Of a stretch of 64,000 nucleotides of DNA, positions 46,577-55,405 are shown one piece after another (within the stretch, counting starts at the first letter, position 1; each line of letters starts with the position of its first letter). The DNA is from Bacteroidota bacterium. Lineage in GTDB: Bacteria; Bacteroidota; Bacteroidia; B-17B0; Aurantibacillaceae. The notes under the pieces are model-generated. The model saw only the letters and a program-made list of their open reading frames with translations. It had not been told where the DNA came from and did no database searches. The stretch spans positions 1 to 64,000 of the forward strand of contig JACPOC010000044.1 in assembly GCA_016185125.1 (NCBI GenBank), written 5' to 3'. The translations under genes and the position numbers were made by a program.

Positions 46577-46702
46577 GATCCCACCTTTTTTTTCTCAAAA
46601 ATTGCACATTTAATCTTGGCATACTTTTTTTATAATCATTTTAGGTAGATGATTTTTAATAGAATAATGGCGCAGTATTTTTATTAATTTTACATCTGAA
46701 AC

Positions 46703-46993
46703 ATGAATATTATAGAAAGCCCTGATCTTTTAGAACAGGAAATTATAGAGGTTATTTTAAAGGAAGAGGCTACAAAGGCTTTAATTCTTTACGATGATGA
46801 TTTTAATACATTTGAACACGTAATTGATTCATTGATTAAAGTATGTGATCATCATCCTGAACAAGCCGAACAGTGTACGTATTTGGTGCATCACAAAGGT
46901 AAATGTGTGGTAAAAAACGGCACTTTTAAAAAATTAAAACCATTGTGCGAAAGTTTGCTGGAACGCGGCTTAACTGCCAAAATTGAAAATTAA
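46703..46993 (+). CDS. clpS: ATP-dependent Clp protease adaptor ClpS
   Basis: ClpS delivers N-degron substrates to Clp unfoldases. This 96-residue protein has the core ALILYDDDFNTFEHVIDSLI followed by CDHHPEQAEQCTYLVHHKGKCVVKNG and the C-terminal helix KPLCESLLERGLTAKIE. The DDDFNTF segment matches the substrate-pocket loop (DD-x-NT motif) of the family. The N-terminal extension is short. It is followed 4 bp later by the M48 protease gene, so the two are co-transcribed. Confidence 0.92.
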   Translation: MNIIESPDLLEQEIIEVILKEEATKALILYDDDFNTFEHVIDSLIKVCDHHPEQAEQCTYLVHHKGKCVVKNGTFKKLKPLCESLLERGLTAKIEN

Positions 46994-46997
46994 GATT

Positions 46998-47798
46998 ATG
47001 AAAAAAAAAATACTTCTTTCCATTGTTGCTCTTACAACTGCATTTGCCTGTCATAAAAACGAGGTAACCGGAAGCAATGGCCTTAACCTTATTCCCGAAG
47101 GCGAATTAATAACCATGAGCGTTTCTGAGTACGATAAATTCTTGGCGCAAAACCCACCACTTCCCGCCAGCGACGAGCGCACGCAATTGGTTAGAAGATG
47201 CGGCGTTAGAATTCAAAAATCGGTAGATGAATACTTTGCTTCCCAAAAATTAGGTGACGAGTTAAAAAACTTTCAGTGGACCTTTAATGTGGTAGACCAA
47301 AATCAAGTTAATGCCTGGTGCATGCCCGGAGGCAAAGTGGTTGTTTATACAGGTTTACTGCCGGTAACCGGAGATGAGCAAAGCCTTGCCGTGGTAATGG
47401 GGCACGAAATTGCCCACGCTATTGCCCGCCACGGAAACCAGCGCATGAGCCAGGGTTTATTGGTGCAATTGGGTGGTGCAGTTCTTTCAGTTGCCCTTTC
47501 ACAAAAGCCCCAAATGACCCAGCAAATCTTTCAGCAGGCGTATGGTGTTTCTACAACTTTAGGTACATTAAGTTATAGCCGCAAACATGAATCGGAGGCC
47601 GATAAAATGGGTTTGATATTTGCGGCAATGGCCGGATATAATCCCGAAGCAGCCATAGCTTTTTGGCAGCGCATGGCCGATAAAAAAGGAGGACAGGCTC
47701 CTCCCGAATTATTAAGCACCCACCCCAGCGATGCAAAAAGGATTAAAGACCTTCAAAAGTTTATGCCGGAAGCTAAAAAATATTACAAGCCACGTTAA
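46998..47798 (+). CDS. M48 family zinc metalloprotease, lipoprotein
   Basis: From ATG 46998 the protein begins with a lipoprotein signal (ILLSIVALTTAFAC). It has the M48 architecture: NQVNAWCMPGGKVVVYTGLL, the HExxH motif in VVMGHEIAHAIARH and the downstream Glu ligand in SRKHESEADKMGLIFAAMAGYNP, and TLSTHPSDAKRI-type ending. It is related to LoiP/BepA-like quality-control proteases of the envelope, which act on misfolded outer-membrane proteins. About 266 residues, typical for the stand-alone periplasmic branch. Its gene is 4 bp after clpS, so cytoplasmic and envelope proteolysis are co-expressed. Confidence 0.93.
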   Translation: MKKKILLSIVALTTAFACHKNEVTGSNGLNLIPEGELITMSVSEYDKFLAQNPPLPASDERTQLVRRCGVRIQKSVDEYFASQKLGDELKNFQWTFNVVDQNQVNAWCMPGGKVVVYTGLLPVTGDEQSLAVVMGHEIAHAIARHGNQRMSQGLLVQLGGAVLSVALSQKPQMTQQIFQQAYGVSTTLGTLSYSRKHESEADKMGLIFAAMAGYNPEAAIAFWQRMADKKGGQAPPELLSTHPSDAKRIKDLQKFMPEAKKYYKPR

Positions 47799-48542
47799 TT
47801 ACTCTTTTATAAGCCTGCCCTTACCGCTACCATCGCTGTAATTAATTACAGAGGCAGGGTTTCCGGTGTAATAAATATTGCCGCTTCGCCAGATATTACA
47901 TTCTAAAATTCCGTTTAAAGGTGCTTTAATTCGGGCATCGCCAATGCTTATGGTTTCAATAAAAATAAAATTATTAATTAATAATTCCTGAGCATTTAAA
48001 AAATTTGTTCCAAACATATATACAAATAAACGATCGCATTGTCCGGTTAAATATATATCTCCATTACCATGCGAACTTGTTTGAAGTAATTTAAATGTGC
48101 CGTTAACATGAATATCTCCCGAATTTTCCGCTCTCACCAATATAGTATCCTGCGTAAAATTATCTAAAATTCTAAGAGTGCCAACTCCTTCATTATCTAC
48201 TTTTTTTATTTTAGGGAGAGTAAGATTAACAGTTATTCTTTTTTTATAGCCTCTTACAAAATTACAACGGTTATTATTTTTAATGGTAAGGATGCCGTCT
48301 TTAACAGTTGTTTGAATGTTTGTGAGTAAATTTCCGCCCGCATTCACTTCCACTTTATATTCCGCCCCTTGAACAATATTCAAATCAATCTTATCATAAA
48401 CTTTAACTATTTCAAATGCGCCCACGTTTCTTAGTTCAACAGCCATGGAGCCATTAGATTTAACGCAATCAAAAGCATTCTCTTTTTTACAAGCGAAGGC
48501 AATTAAACAAATGATTAAATATTTTAATTTTCTTCTTGTCAC
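47799..48542 (-). CDS. Head-GIN domain lipoprotein (DUF2807)
   Basis: The 247-residue protein has a lipoprotein signal (YLIICLIAFAC, KKENAF) and a DUF2807 beta-helical fold (AFEIVKVYDKIDLNIVQGAEYKVEVNAG, TTVKDGILTIKNNN, VNLTLPKIKKVDNEGVGTL, RAENSGDIHVNGTF). The family is common in Bacteroidota as a probably cell-envelope auto-transporter-like adhesin domain of unknown function. It ends exactly where the convergent M48 gene ends and lies 3 bp after the PagL-like gene, in one operon. Confidence 0.88.
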   Translation of the reverse strand: MTRRKLKYLIICLIAFACKKENAFDCVKSNGSMAVELRNVGAFEIVKVYDKIDLNIVQGAEYKVEVNAGGNLLTNIQTTVKDGILTIKNNNRCNFVRGYKKRITVNLTLPKIKKVDNEGVGTLRILDNFTQDTILVRAENSGDIHVNGTFKLLQTSSHGNGDIYLTGQCDRLFVYMFGTNFLNAQELLINNFIFIETISIGDARIKAPLNGILECNIWRSGNIYYTGNPASVINYSDGSGKGRLIKE

Positions 48543-48545
48543 TTT

Positions 48546-49658
48546 TTATAAAAAAAACCTGTATCCTATCCCGTATTCAAAATCATAGGCTACGGCAAAA
48601 TGTGTTCGCAAGCCAATAGCGGCCACAAAACCGTGTTTACCATAATATCTTACTCCCAATCTAAAAATAACGGGACCATCGGGTTTTACTTTTTGTACTA
48701 TATAATAACCTATTTCTGCGGGAAAACTAATTCTGCCAATATTATAGGAGTAACAAAATTTAAGCGACGTTCTAAAATTATCCAATCCGGTAGCTGGTTT
48801 TTGTAATTCTTGCTGGTAATCTATCAGATAATTCTGATCGACATACACATCGGTGCCTATGCCAAATTTATGAGTATTTCTAACATTACGATGATAGGCA
48901 AAGGCCATTTGCAAATTAAAGAGATATGGTGTGGCCACTTCGCGTTGATTGTAGCCAAAAGAAGCATAAGCCATTAATTCATTTTTCGATTTTACTTTTG
49001 TAGAAGAATCTATTTTATCCACAACAGTTTTTTTACTGCGGGGAATAATATAATTTAAACCTGCATTGAGCGAAATTACGTTTAATCCCAAATTTGGCAC
49101 CTTGGCGCGCGCGTTACTTGCATGGCTGAAAGCAAAACCAGGTTCAAAACGCAAATTTTTATTAATGGGAATATGCCAAAACCACTTAAATTGAACGAAC
49201 GAATTAACCTTGCTTCCAATGGCAATATTTTTAGGATTAGTATGAATATCGAATGCTTTGTTGAGATAGGCAACGCCCCACGATACACGCATAATCAGCC
49301 TCGTCTTCCTGCTCTCATTCCGATTTAAAGGAATATCGGCAAATGGGGCTAAGGCAATGGAATAACCGAGTTGCTGAGGGTTTTTAAAATCAATTACAGT
49401 AAAAGATAATCCAATATCAGGCTTGTTATTTTCAAGATGCCACAATTTATTGCCTAAGGTTGGTTTTCCAATATCCACTTCGTAAATGGTAGGATACCCT
49501 TTAACCAAATGGCCTAAAGTGCTTCGGTGTTCAAGAATAAAACCCTGATTGATTGCCGGTTTAATCAGCCACTCCGGATTACCGGTAATTCCGTTTTGGC
49601 CGAATAATCTCGACCATAAAAAAATCAATAATAAACTATGAATATATTGCTTTTTCAA
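48546..49658 (-). CDS. PagL-like lipid A deacylase (acyloxyacyl hydrolase family)
   Basis: The 370-residue outer-membrane protein starts with a signal peptide (LLLIFLWSRLFGQ) and contains strands of an eight-stranded barrel. The active-site motif HxSNA is present as FSHASNARAKVPN, with His179 and Ser181. The family removes 3-O-acyl chains from lipid A. At 370 residues it is much longer than Pseudomonas PagL, as is common in Bacteroidota members that carry extra N- and C-terminal strands. It shares a short operon with the head-GIN lipoprotein and is divergent from mazG. Deacylase activity is inferred from the motif. Confidence 0.8.
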   Translation of the reverse strand: MKKQYIHSLLLIFLWSRLFGQNGITGNPEWLIKPAINQGFILEHRSTLGHLVKGYPTIYEVDIGKPTLGNKLWHLENNKPDIGLSFTVIDFKNPQQLGYSIALAPFADIPLNRNESRKTRLIMRVSWGVAYLNKAFDIHTNPKNIAIGSKVNSFVQFKWFWHIPINKNLRFEPGFAFSHASNARAKVPNLGLNVISLNAGLNYIIPRSKKTVVDKIDSSTKVKSKNELMAYASFGYNQREVATPYLFNLQMAFAYHRNVRNTHKFGIGTDVYVDQNYLIDYQQELQKPATGLDNFRTSLKFCYSYNIGRISFPAEIGYYIVQKVKPDGPVIFRLGVRYYGKHGFVAAIGLRTHFAVAYDFEYGIGYRFFL

Positions 49659-49742
49659 TGGGGCTGCTAAAATAATTAAAATAAGTTAACATATTTTCTC
49701 CTTGTAAAATTAAACACTTTTTATTTGTTAAATTTGAAAGAT

Positions 49743-50513
49743 ATGGATCAGAGAGCGGAAGCCTTTTTACGGTTGTTAAAAATTATGGATGAATTGCGGG
49801 AACAATGCCCCTGGGATAAAAAACAAACTATTGAAAGTATAAGACACCTTACCATAGAAGAAACTTTTGAACTCAGCGATGCTATTTTAAAAAACGATTT
49901 AACTGAAGTGAAAAAAGAACTCGGCGATCTGCTGCTTCACATTATTTTTTATTCACGCATTGCCTCCGAAACTAAAACTTTTGATATAAAAGATGTAATA
50001 GATTCCCTTTGTGAAAAACTTATTTTTCGTCATCCACATATTTATGGCGATGTAAAAGCAGATACCGAAGAGCAGGTTAAACAAAACTGGGAACAACTAA
50101 AGCAAAAAGAAAAAGGCGGTAACAAAACCGTTATGGCGGGGGTTCCTAACAGTATGCCGGCACTTTTAAAAGCATATCGTATTCAGGAAAAAGCGCGCGC
50201 GGTGGGTTTTGATTGGGAGCAGCCTGAACAAGTTTATGAAAAAGTAAAGGAAGAACTTACGGAGTTTGAAGCGGAAGTTGCCAAGGGAGATTTAAAACTA
50301 GCTGAAAAAGAATTTGGCGATGTATTGTTTTCACTTATAAATTACGCTCGTTTTTTGGGAATAAATCCCGAAGACGCCTTGGAACATACCAATCAAAAAT
50401 TTATTAAACGCTTTAATTACATGGAAGATAAAGTGAAAGGAACAGGAAAACAAATTTCGGATTGCAAACTTGAAGAATTGGATATTTACTGGAACCAAGC
50501 CAAAACACTTTAA
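49743..50513 (+). CDS. mazG: Nucleoside triphosphate pyrophosphohydrolase MazG
   Basis: MazG hydrolyses nucleoside triphosphates to monophosphates and clears damaged or excess nucleotides. From ATG 49743 (MDQRAEAFLRLLKIMDELREQCPWD) it has about 256 residues and two MazG folds: the first with EETFELSDAI and KKELGDLLLHIIFYS, the second with KEELTEFEAEVAKGD and EFGDVLFSLINYAR, which give the Mg-binding ExxE and ExxD sets. Length matches the two-domain housekeeping type. A TTG at 49725 is an alternative. It is followed 4 bp later by the PAP2 gene. Confidence 0.95.
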   Translation: MDQRAEAFLRLLKIMDELREQCPWDKKQTIESIRHLTIEETFELSDAILKNDLTEVKKELGDLLLHIIFYSRIASETKTFDIKDVIDSLCEKLIFRHPHIYGDVKADTEEQVKQNWEQLKQKEKGGNKTVMAGVPNSMPALLKAYRIQEKARAVGFDWEQPEQVYEKVKEELTEFEAEVAKGDLKLAEKEFGDVLFSLINYARFLGINPEDALEHTNQKFIKRFNYMEDKVKGTGKQISDCKLEELDIYWNQAKTL

Positions 50514-50517
50514 GTTG

Positions 50518-51195
50518 GTGAAAAATTTTCTTAAAAATAACTGGTATATTTTAGTGGTGTACATGAGCCTTATTGTAATTGCCTTTTCCTTTTTATTTTC
50601 TTACGGTAAAATTTCCATTCACATTTATCTGAATCAATTGGTAGGTAACAGCTTGTTTGATAATTTTTTTTATTACCTCACTTATTTGGGCGATGGCCTT
50701 TTTATGCCTGTTATTCTTATTTTAATACTGATGTATAATGCCCGATTAGGGGTCTACTCCACTCTTTCTTTTTTTGCGGCGGCTGTTGTTACCAATATCC
50801 TTAAATATCAGTTTTTTAATAATATCGACAGGCCTTATCAGATTTTTCAATGGACGGTTCATGTACCCATTAAATATGTAAATGCCGAAGATCTTTATAT
50901 TCATAATAGCTTTCCGAGTGGCCACGCTACTCAGGTTTTCGCTATTTTTATGTGCCTTGCTTTTTATGCTTCCAAACCCGAATTTAAATTTATGTTCTTT
51001 ATCCTCGCCGTCTTAGCCTCGTTCAGCAGAGTTTACTTATCGCAACATTGGTTGCCCGATATTACAGCGGGAAGCCTTATCGGAACTTTTTTTAGTATTC
51101 TGTTCTATATTTTTATTATTGAAAAAAATAAACTTCAAGCCCTCAACAAACCGCTCTTAAAATCCAAAAAAACTGAATCAACTCTTAAAAAATAA
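50518..51195 (+). CDS. PAP2-family membrane phosphatase
   Basis: The 225-residue inner-membrane protein has about six hydrophobic helices and the three acid phosphatase motifs: KYQFFNNIDRP, SFPSGHA and SRVYLSQHWLPD. Such enzymes remove phosphate from undecaprenyl diphosphate, phosphatidylglycerol phosphate or lipid A. The start is probably GTG 50518 (TTG 50515 is adjacent), 4 bp after the mazG stop; a longer frame that overlaps mazG is unlikely. A GT39-type gene follows and overlaps its 3' end, hinting at a shared lipid substrate. The exact substrate is not known. Confidence 0.9.
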   Translation: MKNFLKNNWYILVVYMSLIVIAFSFLFSYGKISIHIYLNQLVGNSLFDNFFYYLTYLGDGLFMPVILILILMYNARLGVYSTLSFFAAAVVTNILKYQFFNNIDRPYQIFQWTVHVPIKYVNAEDLYIHNSFPSGHATQVFAIFMCLAFYASKPEFKFMFFILAVLASFSRVYLSQHWLPDITAGSLIGTFFSILFYIFIIEKNKLQALNKPLLKSKKTESTLKK

Positions 51196-52909
51196 TTTTT
51201 TAGTTTTAGGTTTAATTACTCTAATTGCAGGAATAATTTTTATTCCATTTATTGGTAATTGTCCCTTATTTGACTGGGATGAGATCAATTTTGCAGAGTG
51301 TGCCCGCGAAATGCTGGTGTCAGGAAATTACGCTGAAGTGCAATTAAATTATTTACCCTTTTGGGAAAAGCCCCCACTTTTTATCTGGATGCAAGCCGCC
51401 AGCATGAATGTATTTGGAATCAACGAATTCGCAGCGCGTTTTCCGAATGCTGTTTGTAGCATAATCACATTTATCGTGTTATTTTTAATTGGAAAAAAGT
51501 TTTACTCAAAAAAATTCGGAATCCTTTGGTGTTTGGTTTATTCTGCCACTATTTTACCGCATTTATTTTTTAAATCAGGCATAATTGATCCATGGTTTAA
51601 CCTTTTTATATTTTTATCAATTTACAATATTATTTTATTCATTAATAATCCAATTGGCTTAAAAGAAATTTTAAACGGATTACTTGCCGGATTATTTTTA
51701 GGTTTGGCAGTATTAACAAAAGGCCCGGCAGCTATAATTATAGTAATATTAACCCTTTTAGCCTTTGTAATATGGAATAAAAATTTTAAGGTCTTCTTAA
51801 CAAAAGCATTTTTTGTTTTTACATTAACAACCCTATTTGTTTCCTGCTCGTGGTTTATTTTTGAATGGCTAAGGGGCAATGGTCAGGTAATAAAAGAGTT
51901 TGTTACTTACCAAATAAGGTTATTTGAAACAGGCGATTCCGGACACGACGGGCCGTTTTTTTATCACGCTCTTGTACTTTTACTTGGATGTTTCCCTGCT
52001 TCCTTTTTATTTATTGCCGGTTATCGCAACACCCAAGGGCTCACGCCTTTTCAATTACTCTTCCGAAAATTTATCATCTGTTTATTTTGGATTGTTTTAA
52101 TTCTTTTTTCCATTGTAAAAACTAAAATTGTACATTATTCTTCCTTATGTTATTTTCCTTTAACATTTGTAGCTGCACTTGCCATCACACATAATTGTTC
52201 ACGCTTAACCTTCAATAATATTATCAAAATATTTTATTGGCTCATCACTCTGTTAATTACCATTGCATTTATAAGCCTCGGGTTTATAAATTATTTTAAG
52301 CAATATTTGATTAACGGCACTTTAATTGAGGATGGATTCGCCCGCGAAAACCTAAAAGCAAATGTTCATTGGTCAGGTTTTGAATCACTTTTGGGGATTA
52401 TTTTACTCACTTCTTTGTGGCTGATTTTCAGGGGAATAACCCAAAAAAACTTAAAATTTATTTATTCAGGCTTTGGCATTTCTTTACTCTTCATTTACCT
52501 TTCCATAAATGTTCTGGTACCTAAAATTGAACAATACACCCAGCACTCTGCTATCGAATTTTATAAAGCGTGCTCCACTCAAAAGTGCTATGTAGAAACG
52601 CATCATTTTAAAAGTTATGCCTATCTTTTTTATTCTCAACGGCAACCGCAAGATTATACCAATCCCGATCAGATAAAAAGCATTAAAATTTATTTAGACA
52701 ATGCTGAAAAAGAGGGACATTCTCGCTTCACTTCTTTTCCAAATGCCAACGGCGCATGGATGAAAGAGGGGAAAATTGATCGTCCCGCTTACCTTGTTTG
52801 TAAAAAAACTGATGAAAAAGAACTCTTTACTAATCTTTCATTAAAAAAATTATACGATAAAAATGGCTTTTCTTTCTTTGTAAGAATGCCTTATAAACCT
52901 GCCAAATAG
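51173..52909 (+). CDS. GT39/ArnT-type glycosyltransferase with non-ATG start
   Basis: The protein has roughly 11-12 membrane helices and the GT39 N-terminal signature FDWDEINFAECAREML, in which the Asp-Glu pair is catalytic, plus EKPPLFIWMQ. That signature lies upstream of the first in-frame ATG (51311). The frame is open back to 51161 and offers no ATG, GTG or TTG, so I place the start at CTG 51173, which gives a proper first helix (NNFLVLGLITLIAGIIFIPF) and about 578 residues. It overlaps the end of the PAP2 gene by 23 bp. It transfers sugar from a polyprenyl phosphate donor; the acceptor is unknown. Confidence 0.8.
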   Translation: MNQLLKNNFLVLGLITLIAGIIFIPFIGNCPLFDWDEINFAECAREMLVSGNYAEVQLNYLPFWEKPPLFIWMQAASMNVFGINEFAARFPNAVCSIITFIVLFLIGKKFYSKKFGILWCLVYSATILPHLFFKSGIIDPWFNLFIFLSIYNIILFINNPIGLKEILNGLLAGLFLGLAVLTKGPAAIIIVILTLLAFVIWNKNFKVFLTKAFFVFTLTTLFVSCSWFIFEWLRGNGQVIKEFVTYQIRLFETGDSGHDGPFFYHALVLLLGCFPASFLFIAGYRNTQGLTPFQLLFRKFIICLFWIVLILFSIVKTKIVHYSSLCYFPLTFVAALAITHNCSRLTFNNIIKIFYWLITLLITIAFISLGFINYFKQYLINGTLIEDGFARENLKANVHWSGFESLLGIILLTSLWLIFRGITQKNLKFIYSGFGISLLFIYLSINVLVPKIEQYTQHSAIEFYKACSTQKCYVETHHFKSYAYLFYSQRQPQDYTNPDQIKSIKIYLDNAEKEGHSRFTSFPNANGAWMKEGKIDRPAYLVCKKTDEKELFTNLSLKKLYDKNGFSFFVRMPYKPAK

Positions 52910-52962
52910 TCTACTTTATGCTAATGGCACAGATTATGTTTAACTAATAAAAATTGATTATT

Positions 52963-55398
52963 ATGGCTTTTGGGGATTTAGATGAATTAGGTATAAAAAC
53001 AGGGATAGAAGACGATTCGGATTTTATCCCCCTCTTAAGCGCTGAGGATGAGGACTATATGCAGAATGAAAAAATACCGGACATTCTGCCAATATTGCCG
53101 TTACGTAACACAGTTCTTTTTCCGGGTGTTGTAATCCCTATTACCGTTGGAAGAGATAAATCCATTCAACTGATTAGAGATTACAACAAAGGAGATAAAA
53201 CAATTGGAGTTGTAGCGCAAAAAAGCGATAACATCGAAGAGCCTGCCGCCGACGACCTTCATACCGTAGGAACTGTGGCTTTTATTATAAAAATGCTTAG
53301 GATGCCCGATGGAAATACAACTATTATCATTCAGGGAAAACGCCGTTTTAAAATTGATAAATTTATTCAAACAGAACCTTATCACAAGGCAAGAGTAAGT
53401 GCTTTTGATGAAGAAAAACCTTTAAAAACCGATCAGGAATTTCAGGCAATTATTTCAAATTTAAAAGAAACTTCGGTACAAATCGTAAAACTTTCACCTA
53501 ACATTCCAAGCGACGCAGGTTTTGCCATAAACAACATTGATAGCCCTACTTTTTTGGTGAATTTTATTTCATCAAACATGAGTGCCAAAACCGATGAAAA
53601 GCAAAAAATGCTGGAGGTACCCAATTTAAAAGAGCGTAGTTTATTGGTGCTTGAATTTCTGAACAAAGAATTTCAGATGCTGGAACTTCGCAGTCAGATC
53701 CAGAATAAAACAAAAATGGATCTGGATAAACAGCAGCGCGAATATTTTTTGAATCAGCAGATAAAAACCATTCAGGAAGAATTAGGCGGCAATAATTTTG
53801 AGCAGGAGATTAACGAATACAAAGAAAAAGCCAAAGCAAAAAAATGGAATGAAAACGTTCATGAAATTTTTGAAAAACAAATAGCCAAACTCCAACGCAT
53901 GAATCCAAATGCGGCGGAATACGGCATTCAAACCAATTATATAGAATTGCTTTTGGAGTTACCATGGAATGAATTGACTCAGGATAATTTTGATCTCAAA
54001 CATGCGGAAGAAATTTTAGATGAAGATCATTTTGGCTTGGAGAAAGTAAAAGAACGCATCATTGAACATCTTGCGGTTTTAAAATTAAAGGGAAATTTAA
54101 AATCGCCCATTATTTGTTTGTATGGCCCTCCGGGAGTGGGTAAAACTTCTTTAGGAAAAAGTATTGCTAAAGCTCTCAATAGAAAATACGTTCGCATGAG
54201 CCTGGGTGGATTAAAAGATGAAAGCGAAATTCGTGGACATCGCAAAACATATATCGGTGCAATGCCTGGAAGAATACTTCAAAATCTTAAAAAAGTTCAA
54301 TCTTCCAACCCGGTTTTTATTTTAGATGAAATTGATAAAGTAGGAAGCGATTATCATGGCGACCCTTCCTCTGCATTATTGGAAGTTTTAGATCCGGAAC
54401 AAAATTCAACTTTTTACGATAATTTTTTAGAGTTGGATTACGATTTGAGTAAAGTAATGTTCATCGCCACCTGTAATAACCTTTCAGGTATTCAGCCGGC
54501 TTTACGCGACCGAATGGAAATTATTGAAGTAAACGGTTATACCATTGAAGAAAAACTAGAGATTGCCAAACGCCATCTAATTCCTAAACAAATAGAAGAA
54601 AGCGGTTTAAAAAAATCTCAATTGAAAATTACTGACAAGGTTCTTGAATTTATGATTGACACTTATACTGCAGAAAGTGGCGTAAGAAATCTTGAAAAAA
54701 GAATATCAAAGATTGCCCGACATTCGGCTGTTCACATTGCTAAAAACGAAGATATTCCAAAACTCACCGAAGAAGAAATCATTCAGATCTTAGGCCCCTC
54801 GCATATTCGCGATAAATACCAAGGCAATGATTTGGCGGGTGTTGTAACCGGTTTGGCATGGACTCAGGTGGGCGGAGAAATTTTATTTATTGAAACAAGC
54901 TTAAGCAAAAGCAAAACAGCTAAATTAACATTAACAGGTAATTTAGGTGAAGTAATGAAAGAGAGCGCCGTGCTTGCTCTTGAATATTTAAAAGCGCATC
55001 CGCATTTGCTCGATATTGATCCTGTAATGTTTGAAGAATACAATATTCATATTCACATTCCTGAAGGTGCTACGCCAAAAGACGGTCCCAGTGCGGGAGT
55101 TGCAATGCTTACTTCTATAGCAAGTGCGTTTACTAAACGTAAAGTAAAAAAAGCGCTAGCCATGACAGGAGAAATTACTCTTCGCGGAAAAGTATTGCCT
55201 GTGGGCGGAATAAAAGAAAAAATTCTTGCTGCAAAAAGAGCTGGCATTAAAGAAATTATTTTATGCGAAGATAACCGCAAAGACGTGGAATATATTAAGC
55301 AAGATTATTTAAAAGGACTTTCCTTTAACTATGTAAAACAAATGGAAGAAGTTTTAAAACTGGCTCTTTTAAAGGAAAAAGAAAAGAGTAACTTTTAA
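52963..55398 (+). CDS. lon: Lon protease (endopeptidase La)
   Basis: Lon is a cytoplasmic ATP-dependent protease that degrades misfolded and regulatory proteins. From ATG 52963 it has 811 residues: an N-terminal substrate-binding domain (ILPLRNTVLFPGVVIPITVG), a coiled-coil region, an AAA+ module (Walker A GPPGVGKTS, Walker B FILDEIDKV), and the C-terminal protease domain with the catalytic dyad Ser710 (DGPSAGVA) and Lys753 (GGIKEK). Length is typical. No HAIR or CIRCE element was noticed upstream. The glycosyltransferase gene starts 8 bp after the stop, so the two are probably co-transcribed. Confidence 0.97.
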   Translation: MAFGDLDELGIKTGIEDDSDFIPLLSAEDEDYMQNEKIPDILPILPLRNTVLFPGVVIPITVGRDKSIQLIRDYNKGDKTIGVVAQKSDNIEEPAADDLHTVGTVAFIIKMLRMPDGNTTIIIQGKRRFKIDKFIQTEPYHKARVSAFDEEKPLKTDQEFQAIISNLKETSVQIVKLSPNIPSDAGFAINNIDSPTFLVNFISSNMSAKTDEKQKMLEVPNLKERSLLVLEFLNKEFQMLELRSQIQNKTKMDLDKQQREYFLNQQIKTIQEELGGNNFEQEINEYKEKAKAKKWNENVHEIFEKQIAKLQRMNPNAAEYGIQTNYIELLLELPWNELTQDNFDLKHAEEILDEDHFGLEKVKERIIEHLAVLKLKGNLKSPIICLYGPPGVGKTSLGKSIAKALNRKYVRMSLGGLKDESEIRGHRKTYIGAMPGRILQNLKKVQSSNPVFILDEIDKVGSDYHGDPSSALLEVLDPEQNSTFYDNFLELDYDLSKVMFIATCNNLSGIQPALRDRMEIIEVNGYTIEEKLEIAKRHLIPKQIEESGLKKSQLKITDKVLEFMIDTYTAESGVRNLEKRISKIARHSAVHIAKNEDIPKLTEEEIIQILGPSHIRDKYQGNDLAGVVTGLAWTQVGGEILFIETSLSKSKTAKLTLTGNLGEVMKESAVLALEYLKAHPHLLDIDPVMFEEYNIHIHIPEGATPKDGPSAGVAMLTSIASAFTKRKVKKALAMTGEITLRGKVLPVGGIKEKILAAKRAGIKEIILCEDNRKDVEYIKQDYLKGLSFNYVKQMEEVLKLALLKEKEKSNF

Positions 55399-55405
55399 TT
55401 TTCTT

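Noticed and set aside
51180-51200. Programmed frameshift fusing PAP2 and GT39 proteins
   Set aside because: There is an A-run, but the required shift is +1 and no stimulatory structure is apparent; independent initiation is simpler.
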